Assembly: GCA_030608745.1 (NCBI GenBank)
Contig: JAUWDQ010000069.1
Location: 1 to 11,222, forward strand
From: Pseudomonadota bacterium
GTDB lineage: Bacteria; Desulfobacterota; BSN033; WVXP01; G020346125
Length of the DNA: 11,222 nt
Direction of reading: 5' to 3'
Under the pieces are notes generated by a model. It saw nothing but the letters and a program-made list of their open reading frames with translations. It was not told the DNA's origin and made no database searches. The number at the start of each line of letters is the position of its first letter. Within the stretch, counting starts at the first letter, position 1. The translations under genes were made by a program, and so were the position numbers. Positions 1-6,393 of the stretch are shown one piece after another.

Positions 1-1
1 A

Positions 2-484
2 GGCTTTGCGGTCACAAGGGAGACGGAGAGCCAGGTCGCGGAGATATTCGAAATACGGGCTATCCTGGAGGGCTATATTCTTCGGATTGCCTGCGAGAGT
101 GCCACGGATGAATTCTTATCGGAATTGAAGTCATTGTTGAAAAAGTCAGAGAGGTGCTTTGCCCAATCGAAGATAGGAGAACTCCACCGCATTAACACTT
201 TATTCCACGATCGAATCATTCACCAGATCTCAGAGAGGGTACGCCTGAAGGACCTCGTCAAGAACCTCAGGGAATATGTCCTGCGTTATCGGTCGGCCAC
301 TTTGCGGTTTCCCGGTGGGGCTGAGAGGACGTTAAAGGGGCACAAAAGGATCATCCTTGCCCTGGAGACGGGGGATCCCGACCTCTGTGAACGGATCATG
401 CGTGGCCATATTGAGAGTGCCAAAGTCGATGCGATTCGGGAACTGACGGAAAAGAATAAGTCTCTGATAGCCTCAAGGACTTAG
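2..484 (+). CDS. GntR-family transcriptional regulator, FCD (FadR C-terminal) domain, 5'-truncated by window edge
   Basis: This is the C-terminal effector-binding part of a GntR/FadR-subfamily regulator. The frame is open from base 2 to the TAG at 482-484, giving about 160 residues. The winged-helix DNA-binding domain lies outside the window. The first visible helix (EIFEIRAILEGYILRIA) is the typical FCD opening, with its conserved Arg and Glu. Later come the histidines FCD domains use for metal or ligand binding: LFHDRII, GHKRIILAL and MRGHIESAK. An internal TTG at 125 is not a real start, because conserved domain sequence continues upstream of it. FCD regulators generally respond to small carboxylic acids or acyl-CoAs and often control adjacent catabolic or transport genes. 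The stop codon overlaps the Shine-Dalgarno of the following ferredoxin gene, so it is probably cotranscribed with it. The effector cannot be told from sequence. Confidence 0.9.
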   Translation, partial: GFAVTRETESQVAEIFEIRAILEGYILRIACESATDEFLSELKSLLKKSERCFAQSKIGELHRINTLFHDRIIHQISERVRLKDLVKNLREYVLRYRSATLRFPGGAERTLKGHKRIILALETGDPDLCERIMRGHIESAKVDAIRELTEKNKSLIASRT

Positions 485-488
485 GAGG
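483..488 (+). promoter_or_regulatory. Ribosome binding site of the ferredoxin gene, overlapping the upstream stop codon
   Basis: A full AGGAGG lies 5 nt before the ATG at 494 and shares bases with the TAG stop of the GntR gene. This arrangement implies translational coupling and a shared transcript. Confidence 0.8.
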
Positions 489-493
489 AAAAG

Positions 494-985
494 ATGGAAG
501 TAATCATGGTTGATCCAGAAAAATGTACGCAATGTCATACGTGTGCGCTTTGGTGCGGGATTGAGATAGGCTCTGTGGCCAAAGAGCTCAATCAGGCCAT
601 TCATGAGGAACCCCAGCCGATCCCCCGGGTCCATGTAGAGGGCAATAATTTTCCTTTCCACTGCCGTCACTGCGAAGTAGCGCCGTGTATTGATGCCTGT
701 CCCAATGGAACCATGCGAAGGGATCCTGAGACCGGACTGGTGTATGTGTACGAGCCGACCTGCATTGCCTGTTGGATGTGTGTGATGGTATGTCCCTTTG
801 GGATCATTGTCCCATCGTCTTCTCAACACGTAGCGATCAAGTGCGACCGGTGTCGGAACATGGAGTATCCCATTTGCGTGGAGGTATGTCCTACCGATGC
901 CTTAAAATTGCGGGAGACCCGAAAGGGGTTACCCGATGAGGATTCACACTATGTGCAGTATAGTAAGAGGTTGGAGGGTTTTTAG
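494..985 (+). CDS. CooF-like electron-transfer protein with four [4Fe-4S] clusters
   Basis: A 163-residue polyferredoxin with 16 cysteines in four groups: C11/14/17/21, C57/60/65/69, C90/93/96/100 and C117/120/128/132. This is the four-cluster arrangement of the DmsB/HycB/CooF family, which ferries electrons between a catalytic subunit and a partner. There is no signal peptide and no membrane segment, so it should act in the cytoplasm. The start is the ATG at 494, preceded by a perfect AGGAGG. The gene ends 58 bp before the CooS-like gene. Together with that neighbour this supports a role as electron partner of the CODH-like enzyme, as CooF is for CooS. That pairing is inferred from gene order. 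I leave the symbol blank because four-cluster ferredoxins also serve tungsten or molybdenum oxidoreductases. Confidence 0.88.
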   Translation: MEVIMVDPEKCTQCHTCALWCGIEIGSVAKELNQAIHEEPQPIPRVHVEGNNFPFHCRHCEVAPCIDACPNGTMRRDPETGLVYVYEPTCIACWMCVMVCPFGIIVPSSSQHVAIKCDRCRNMEYPICVEVCPTDALKLRETRKGLPDEDSHYVQYSKRLEGF

Positions 986-1043
986 CGGAGCCTAGGGTAA
1001 CGATACGAGTCATGGATTCTATGTGAAGAAAGGAGCAGAGGAG

Positions 1044-2735
1044 ATGGATTTCGTCCAAAAGAAGACCGCCGATAGTGCAGTGGAGCCTTTCTTGTCGAAG
1101 GCGGCAGAGAACGGGGTTTCATTGGTATGGGATCGTTATGAGAAGTCGCTTCCCCAGTGCGGATTTTGCGACACCGGGTTGAACTGTAGGGATTGCCTTC
1201 AGGGGCCGTGTATCAGTCATCCTTTCCGCGATCAGAGTAAGGTGGGTGTTTGTGGAAAGGACAAGGACATCCTTGGGGTTCATTCCTTTTTGAGGCTCGT
1301 CGTTCATGGGGCGATGGCTTATCTAGATCAGTTGGCAGATTTTGCCGATGGTGTTGAATCAGGGGAGGGCTCTCCCAAGGACAAGGGCCAGGCGGATAAG
1401 CTCATAAAGGATATTGAGGGCCTCCTGAGGGATGGGGGCGCTGGTGTGGTGGAGGAGGAATTTCCGAAGGCCCTCATCGATGGGTGGAAGGCAATAGGTG
1501 TCTATCCGGAGGGGGTTGCCAGGGATCTGTTCAAGGTCTCCCAGAAATTGGATGGAGGGACTTCCAGTGTAGAGGAAACCCTTCTTTGGGCTTTTAAGGG
1601 TGCATTATCGGGATGCATAGCCCAGTTGCTTCAGGGAAGACTGAAGGCCTCGGTCTTTGGAGATACTTCCCCCAAAGATGTGAAAGTCAACCTAGGGGTG
1701 CTTCAGCAGAAGGTTCCCACGATCCTTCTCTATGGGCATTTCTCCCCCCTTCTCAAGCAGAAGATCGCTGAGGCAGCGAAGGGGAAAAATATTGGAATAA
1801 TGGGTGTTTGCACCGATCCATTGATCCCTCCCTACTGTTTCGCCCCGGTAACCAATTACGGCTCCCAGGAGATTCCACTCATGACGGGTGCCGTTGACCT
1901 CATCGTGGCCGGGGATCAGTGCGTAAACCCCTCATTGGCGGAGTTGGCCAAGGGGTGGAATGTGGAGATCGTTCGGACGGAGGTCTTAAATAGAAAAGGG
2001 AACTTGAAGGGTGTTGCCCAGAAGATCGTGGAGCAGGCGCAGAAGGCCTTTGATGCTCGCCGTAATGTAACCAAGGATATTCCGGGGGTCAAAGAGTCGG
2101 CCATCATAGGGTTTTCCCCCAAGGAGTTGGATGTGGGGAGGATCGGCGAGGACATGAAGGGGGGAAAGATTAAGGGGTTGGTCATCCTGGCTGGATGTAA
2201 CAACGTCAAATTCACCCAGGATCATGAGATCGTTTCACTGGCCCGGGAGCTTTTGAAGCGGGACGTTTTCTGTGTCTCGGAGGGGTGTGCAAGCATAAGC
2301 CTTGGCAAATATGGGCTCCTAAATCCCCAGAACCGGGAATCCAGTTGTGGGGAAGATTTATCGGGTCTCCTCTCCTCCCTGGGGAAGAATCTTCCCCCGG
2401 TGGTCGATTTGGGAAGCTGTGAAAATGGCGGTGTCACCGAGTTCCTTTTGGGCATTACGAGGGTGGAAAAGAAGCACCTAAAGGACCTACCCATCGTGGC
2501 CTGTTTTCCAGAAGCCAACCGAACCAAAGCGGTGGCCAGGGCTGCTTGGACCGTGGCCATAGGAGTCCCAACATACTTCTGGCCATATCTCCCTGTGACC
2601 GGAAGCCCGAAGACCATGGAGGCTCTAGGGGAGTTCTGTGAAAAAACCTTCGGCGCAAAGCTCAACGTGGTAACCGAGAAGATGGAGGTTACGGAGAAGG
2701 CGGATTTGCTCATGAAAGGTCTTGAGAGGGTGTAG
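1044..2735 (+). CDS. cooS: Compact CooS-like nickel-iron-sulfur carbon monoxide dehydrogenase catalytic subunit
   Basis: Predicted Ni-Fe-S CODH (CO + H2O to CO2 + 2 e- + 2 H+) or a diverged relative, cytoplasmic, 563 residues against roughly 630-640 for classical CooS. Start: ATG 1044 has AGGAG at 1031-1035; the upstream GTG at 1023 has no ribosome binding site. With this start, C39, C48, C51, C56 and C70 match Carboxydothermus CODH-II numbering (B/D-cluster region). Cys47 is replaced by Asn, but C42 gives a C-x2-C D-cluster motif. All six C-cluster ligands are visible: H232 (GHFSP), C256 (GVCTDP), C293 (DQCVNP), C385 (GCNN), C415 (EGCAS), C459 (GSCENG). The catalytic Lys is K495. The proton-relay histidines are absent (Y93, Q96, D99). 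The shortening is spread over several loops. A hybrid-cluster protein is less likely because of the GPC and GSC motifs. CO activity is unproven. No cooC lies in the window. Confidence 0.82.
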   Translation: MDFVQKKTADSAVEPFLSKAAENGVSLVWDRYEKSLPQCGFCDTGLNCRDCLQGPCISHPFRDQSKVGVCGKDKDILGVHSFLRLVVHGAMAYLDQLADFADGVESGEGSPKDKGQADKLIKDIEGLLRDGGAGVVEEEFPKALIDGWKAIGVYPEGVARDLFKVSQKLDGGTSSVEETLLWAFKGALSGCIAQLLQGRLKASVFGDTSPKDVKVNLGVLQQKVPTILLYGHFSPLLKQKIAEAAKGKNIGIMGVCTDPLIPPYCFAPVTNYGSQEIPLMTGAVDLIVAGDQCVNPSLAELAKGWNVEIVRTEVLNRKGNLKGVAQKIVEQAQKAFDARRNVTKDIPGVKESAIIGFSPKELDVGRIGEDMKGGKIKGLVILAGCNNVKFTQDHEIVSLARELLKRDVFCVSEGCASISLGKYGLLNPQNRESSCGEDLSGLLSSLGKNLPPVVDLGSCENGGVTEFLLGITRVEKKHLKDLPIVACFPEANRTKAVARAAWTVAIGVPTYFWPYLPVTGSPKTMEALGEFCEKTFGAKLNVVTEKMEVTEKADLLMKGLERV

Positions 2736-2740
2736 GTTCT

Positions 2741-2757
2741 TGGTATTCAAGTTACCA
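2741..2757. repeat. Short inverted repeat, possible operator upstream of tctC
   Basis: TGGTA-N7-TACCA begins 6 bp after the CooS stop codon, in the 142-bp gap before tctC. The half-sites resemble the TGGT/ACCA cores of FadR-type GntR operators, but the spacer is longer than the 3 bp of FadR. There is no T-run, so it is not a terminator. With 5-bp arms it could be chance. I saw no convincing sigma-70 promoter in the rest of this gap. Confidence 0.22.
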
Positions 2758-2877
2758 TGCAACAAGGGATAGACCGTGGCGGGGAAGGGGGTGATTATTA
2801 GAACCGCTTTCATCCCTGATCATCTCTTAGTGCAAAGTTGTTACGTTCTGCATTAAGGAAAAAAGGAGGATGAAATT

Positions 2878-3918
2878 ATGGGAAGACGAGAAAGAAGGTT
2901 GATCGGTTTAATGATGGCCATGTTGTTCTTGGTGGGGATCCTTTTTGTGGCCGGAGGCCAGGCGGCTGGAATCAAGAAACCGGCCGACTATCCCAAAAGG
3001 AAGATCGAGTGGAACCTCTGGTACGGCCCCGGAGGAGGTACGGATATTTTCAGCAGGACCATTGGCATTCCTGCCCGGAGGTATCTCAAGCCCGCACCTC
3101 TCGTGATCATCAATATCCCGGGGGCGGCCGGGGCCAATGGAATGATCTATACCATGGAACAGCCCGCAGATGGATACACCATTACATCCATCGGTAATGA
3201 TCTCCCCATCAACGATGTCCTGAAGAGGGCCAAATTTAAGGGGAAACCGCTGACCATCAATGATTTCGTGCCCATTATCCGGTGTCAGTACGATACCGCG
3301 ACCATTCAGGTGAGCGCAAAAAAGAGTAAATCTAAGGGGAAACCGTTCAAGAACATCAAGGATTTCGTAAAGTATGCGAAGGCAAACCCGGGGAAGGTTA
3401 GCATCGGCGGAACGGGCTCAGCCGGATTTGATGAGGTCGTCGTGGTTATGTTCTTGAAAGCTGCTGGAATCGAAGCAAAATACGTTCCCTTTGATTCGGC
3501 TGGCAAGATGCATGCCCAGGTCTTGGGAGGACACATCGATGCCATGTTCGAGGAGTTCGGTTCCACCATCGCTCTGTTGGAAAAGGGTGATATCAAGGCA
3601 CTGGTTATATTCAAGGAAGAGAGGGTCACGGACAAGCGCTTTGCCAATATTCCGGTAGCCCCAGAATTGGGCTGGGACGTAACCCTAGGCCGTTGGAGGG
3701 GGATTGGTGCCAGAGCTGGTACTTCCCCCGAGAGAATCGAATACCTCCACCAGATTTTCAAAAAGGCCATGGGGCATTCTCTTTACAAGAGCATGGAAAA
3801 AACAAGGCTCCTGGACCTCCGCCCAGGGTATATGGGTCCGAAGGAATTGGGTAAGCTCATTAAAGAAGAGAAGGCGACCTTTTCCAGTGTCTTGAAGGAT
3901 TTGGGCTACGTTAAGTAG
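2878..3918 (+). CDS. tctC: TTT-family periplasmic solute-binding protein (TctC/Bug type)
   Basis: Extracytoplasmic binding protein of a tripartite tricarboxylate transporter, which captures a carboxylate-type ligand and delivers it to TctAB. Length is 346 residues, within the family norm of about 320-350. The N-terminus is a Sec signal peptide: Arg-rich start, hydrophobic core at about residues 10-25, likely cleavage after GGQA near residue 29. There is no lipobox Cys. Family signatures are the first ligand loop with PGGGTD, the PGAAGANGM stretch, the DGYT turn, the second loop GGTGSAGFDE, and GGHIDAMF in the second lobe. A strong AAGGAGGA at 2863-2870 precedes the ATG by 7 nt. The start lies 142 bp after the CooS-like gene, so it may share that transcript or have its own promoter. 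The ligand cannot be read from the sequence; Bug proteins bind many mono-, di- and tricarboxylates. Confidence 0.92.
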   Translation: MGRRERRLIGLMMAMLFLVGILFVAGGQAAGIKKPADYPKRKIEWNLWYGPGGGTDIFSRTIGIPARRYLKPAPLVIINIPGAAGANGMIYTMEQPADGYTITSIGNDLPINDVLKRAKFKGKPLTINDFVPIIRCQYDTATIQVSAKKSKSKGKPFKNIKDFVKYAKANPGKVSIGGTGSAGFDEVVVVMFLKAAGIEAKYVPFDSAGKMHAQVLGGHIDAMFEEFGSTIALLEKGDIKALVIFKEERVTDKRFANIPVAPELGWDVTLGRWRGIGARAGTSPERIEYLHQIFKKAMGHSLYKSMEKTRLLDLRPGYMGPKELGKLIKEEKATFSSVLKDLGYVK

Positions 3919-3942
3919 ATGCGTGTGTCTCCAAGGAGAGAG

Positions 3943-3980
3943 GACTGGGCGGGAAAAATTTCCGCCCAGTCATTCTTTTA
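3943..3980 (+). terminator. Strong hairpin with T-rich tail between tctC and tctB (partial terminator or mRNA stabiliser)
   Basis: GACTGGGCGG at 3943-3952 pairs perfectly with CCGCCCAGTC at 3962-3971, and the stem can extend 2-3 weaker pairs inward. ATTCTTTTA follows. A hairpin directly after a binding-protein gene inside a transport operon usually limits readthrough or protects the upstream message, so that the binding protein exceeds the membrane subunits. The T-tract is short and interrupted, which fits partial termination. Confidence 0.75.
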
Positions 3981-3993
3981 GTGGTGAATAATT

Positions 3994-4476
3994 ATGGTGG
4001 GCCAAATCGCAATCAGTCTTTTCATATTGGTGGTCTCGTGCTATCTCTATGTTGAGGCCATGAGACTGGGGGAATTTCGCGCCTATAAGGAGGTGGGGCC
4101 GGATTTTTGGCCCAAAATCGTCTTGTTCTGCCTCATCGTACTGAGCGCGGCCCTCACCCTCTCCAATGTCATCAAATGGAGGAAATCCCGGGATAAAGTG
4201 AGCGAGCGTGAGGCGGGCTGGAAAAGGGTTTTCATCGTGGTCCTCCTCGCCATGGCATACGTCTACTTCCTAAAACCATTGGGGTTTATCATCGCATCAC
4301 CTCTTTTTATCATCGGGATGATGCTTCTCATCATGCCCGCAAGGAAAAAGGTGATCCCTTTTGCCGTTCTGGGCATCATGGTCATGATCTATATCATTTT
4401 CAGTAAATTACTGTTCGTACCCCTGCCGAAAGGATTTGGGGTATTTCATGACATCAGTATCATGTTAGGGTTATGA
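3994..4476 (+). CDS. tctB: TTT-family small membrane subunit TctB
   Basis: A small integral inner-membrane protein of 160 residues, the usual TctB size, forming the transporter with TctA. Hydrophobic segments lie at about residues 4-20, 40-58, 78-97, 97-115 and 120-142. The family features are GPDFWPKIV at the start of the second segment and a basic loop (KWRKSRDK) before the third. The closing FVPLPKG motif after the last helix is typical of TctB, which carries a similar PLP-G stretch. The ribosome binding site is weak (GGTGA about 7 nt before the ATG). Together with the hairpin upstream this predicts lower expression than tctC. The stop codon is TGA. tctA starts 28 bp later. Confidence 0.85.
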   Translation: MVGQIAISLFILVVSCYLYVEAMRLGEFRAYKEVGPDFWPKIVLFCLIVLSAALTLSNVIKWRKSRDKVSEREAGWKRVFIVVLLAMAYVYFLKPLGFIIASPLFIIGMMLLIMPARKKVIPFAVLGIMVMIYIIFSKLLFVPLPKGFGVFHDISIMLGL

Positions 4477-4503
4477 TTCACGTTTTGTCATTATGGGGAA
4501 GAT

Positions 4504-6009
4504 ATGTTTTACTACTGGACACAGGGGTTATTTACCGCCATAGAGCCTTATAACCTCTTTATCATCGTCATCGGGAGTTCCTTAGGTATCATGGCCGGTG
4601 CCATTCCGGGCATCAGCGGAACCATGGCCCTCGCCCTTGCAGTTCCTATAACCTATGTAATGGAACCGGCCGCGGCTCTCTTGCTTTTAGTGGCTCTCTA
4701 TGCTTCCTCTGTATATGCCGGTTCGATTAGCGGGATTTTATTCCGTACCCCTGGGGCCCCAGAAGGCGTTGCCGCAACCCTGGATGGACATGCAATGGCC
4801 AAGAAGGGACTCGCGGGCGAGGCCTTGGGCGTGGATATATTCAGCTCAGTTACCGGTGGGCTCTTCGGGACAGCCATGTTGGCCCTTATCGCACCGCAAT
4901 TGGCCAAGGTGGCCCTCGAATTCGGTCCCTCTGAGTATTTCGCCCTAGCTGTTCTTGGGCTCAGTGTGGTGAGTAGTTTCGGTACAAAGAACGAATTGAA
5001 GGCCCTCATTTCCGCGCTCGTGGGCCTTTTCGTTGCAACCGTTGGGATAGATAAGATATCAGGCTTCAATAGGTTTACCTTTGGCACCACCACCCTACTG
5101 AGCGGGATAAATTTCATTCCCGTGATCATCGGACTCTTCGCTGTAGCCGAGGTTCTCAACCGAATCAAGGAGATGAGGGAGATGGGGGGTATTCGGGCAA
5201 AGGCAAAGGCGAAAATGCCATCCCTTAAGGTCATCAATAGGCTCAAGGGATTGATCCTTCGCTCATCCCTTATTGGTACCTTCATCGGGATCTTACCGGG
5301 TATAGGGGCCACCACTGGTGCCTTTGTGGGGTTAAGTGAAGCCGTAAGGTGGTCCAAACATCCAGAAAAATTCGGGACGGGAATTCCTGAAGGAATAGCC
5401 GCGCCGGAGGCCGCCAATAATGCCGCTTGCAGTGGCGCTATGGTTCCACTGCTCACCCTGGGCATACCGGGAAGTGCGGGGACGGCCATTATGCTGGGCG
5501 CCTTTCTGATTCACGGGTTAAAACCTGGCCCTCTGCTCTTCATGCAGCAACCCACGTTGGTCTATACTATCTTCGTAGGGATGTTTTTGGCCAACCTATC
5601 CATAATCATCCTGGCAAAAATGTTCATCAGATACTTCTCCAAGGTGATCGAACTCCCGTACAACATTTTGGGTCCCGGTATTATCATCTTCTGCGTCGTT
5701 GGTACTTTCGCCATCCGTAATAATTTCGGCGATATCTGGATTATGATCATTTTTGCCATTATCGGCTTTTTCATGGAAAAATATGACTATCCTCTGGCTC
5801 CAATGATTCTGGGGGTCGTTTTGGGGCCCATTGCGGAGGAAAACCTGAGACAGGCCATGATTATCTCTGGTAACAAGGCATTGGTTCTTGTCAGCTCGCC
5901 ATTGAGTGCCACCCTCATCATACTCTCTATCCTCTCCCTTTTCTCCCCCCAGTTGAGGCAACTTTGGGCAAGGAGAAAGGGCGTCAAAAATTCATCTCCT
6001 CCTCATTGA
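4504..6009 (+). CDS. tctA: TTT-family large membrane subunit TctA
   Basis: Large permease subunit of the tripartite tricarboxylate transporter, 501 residues as expected for TctA, driven by ion gradient rather than ATP in characterised members. It is hydrophobic throughout, with roughly 10-12 membrane spans. Signature stretches are GAIPGISGTMALALAVP near residue 33, TPGAPEGVAATLDGHAMAKKG around residues 82-102, and GILPGIGATTGAFVGLSEA around residues 262-280. The last two are the repeated Pro-Gly loops thought to line the transport path. The C-terminus is short and basic (WARRKGVK), likely cytoplasmic. It completes the tctCBA set, so the system should be functional as encoded. The ribosome binding site is modest (GGGGAAG). 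The TGA stop at 6007-6009 shows that TGA is a normal stop in this genome. Substrate unknown. Confidence 0.93.
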   Translation: MFYYWTQGLFTAIEPYNLFIIVIGSSLGIMAGAIPGISGTMALALAVPITYVMEPAAALLLLVALYASSVYAGSISGILFRTPGAPEGVAATLDGHAMAKKGLAGEALGVDIFSSVTGGLFGTAMLALIAPQLAKVALEFGPSEYFALAVLGLSVVSSFGTKNELKALISALVGLFVATVGIDKISGFNRFTFGTTTLLSGINFIPVIIGLFAVAEVLNRIKEMREMGGIRAKAKAKMPSLKVINRLKGLILRSSLIGTFIGILPGIGATTGAFVGLSEAVRWSKHPEKFGTGIPEGIAAPEAANNAACSGAMVPLLTLGIPGSAGTAIMLGAFLIHGLKPGPLLFMQQPTLVYTIFVGMFLANLSIIILAKMFIRYFSKVIELPYNILGPGIIIFCVVGTFAIRNNFGDIWIMIIFAIIGFFMEKYDYPLAPMILGVVLGPIAEENLRQAMIISGNKALVLVSSPLSATLIILSILSLFSPQLRQLWARRKGVKNSSPPH

Positions 6010-6393
6010 ATGTTTCTTTGCCTTAACTCAAGTCGATTTATTCCACCCAAGAGGTGCCTCTCTCTTTTCAATGGAGGTACCCTCACCTACCTGTTTCAAT
6101 AGCAAGATCATCGCTGGATCACGGTGATATGTGGCGTACAAGGGAGCATAGGGAGGAAAAGCGAAGGGGCATGTTATATTGAATTAGTTAAAACAGTAAT
6201 ATTTCTAGGAAGTTATACTATCAATATAATAAATGTCTTCATCATTTATCGATATATCAACTATATCAAAAAGATATTAATACAAAAAATACAGTTTGTT
6301 CGTAAGTATCCGGAATTATAATATTTTCATATATCAACCAGTTGGAAAAACAAGAAGGAATGAGCCGAATCAGTGCGTCTATTCTTCCGAGGA
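6010..6393. other. AT-rich intergenic spacer between convergent tctA and carB
   Basis: This 384-bp stretch separates two converging transcription units and holds no gene I would defend. Its core is very A+T-rich: I count 24 G/C in the 120 bases 6181-6300, about 20%, unlike the flanking genes. The 10-mer ATATATCAAC occurs at 6252-6261 and 6329-6338. A 65-codon frame from GTG 6124 has no ribosome binding site and a low-complexity Ile/Tyr/Lys-rich product that simply reflects the AT bias. No tRNA or insertion-sequence ends are visible. Confidence 0.6.
6053..6081. terminator. Weak hairpin downstream of tctA
   Basis: GGTGCCTC at 6053-6060 pairs with GAGGTACC at 6074-6081 (8 bp including one G.T), with a 13-nt loop. 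No T-run follows on either strand, so intrinsic termination is doubtful. It is the only candidate end structure seen after tctA, and no clear terminator was found after carB. Confidence 0.25.

Noticed and set aside
473..829. 118-codon - strand frame opposite the ferredoxin gene
   Set aside because: It is antisense to a gene with 16 ordered cluster cysteines; no start signal or domain.
1023..1043. Upstream GTG start for the CooS-like gene
   Set aside because: No Shine-Dalgarno precedes it, while ATG 1044 has AGGAG at good spacing and yields cysteine numbering equal to CODH-II.
1044..2735. Assignment as hybrid-cluster protein (hydroxylamine reductase)
   Set aside because: The N-terminal cysteines follow the CODH pattern with GPC, and the C-cluster ligands and their spacings fit CODH-II. 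Only GVCGK and TNYGSQE are reminiscent of the hybrid-cluster family.
4698..5489. 263-codon - strand open frame opposite tctA
   Set aside because: It is antisense to a conserved permease, and its Pro/Ala/Ser/Ile-rich product mirrors the hydrophobic codons of TctA.
6124..6321. 65-codon frame in the AT-rich spacer
   Set aside because: GTG start without ribosome binding site, low-complexity Ile/Lys/Tyr-rich product, no family resemblance.
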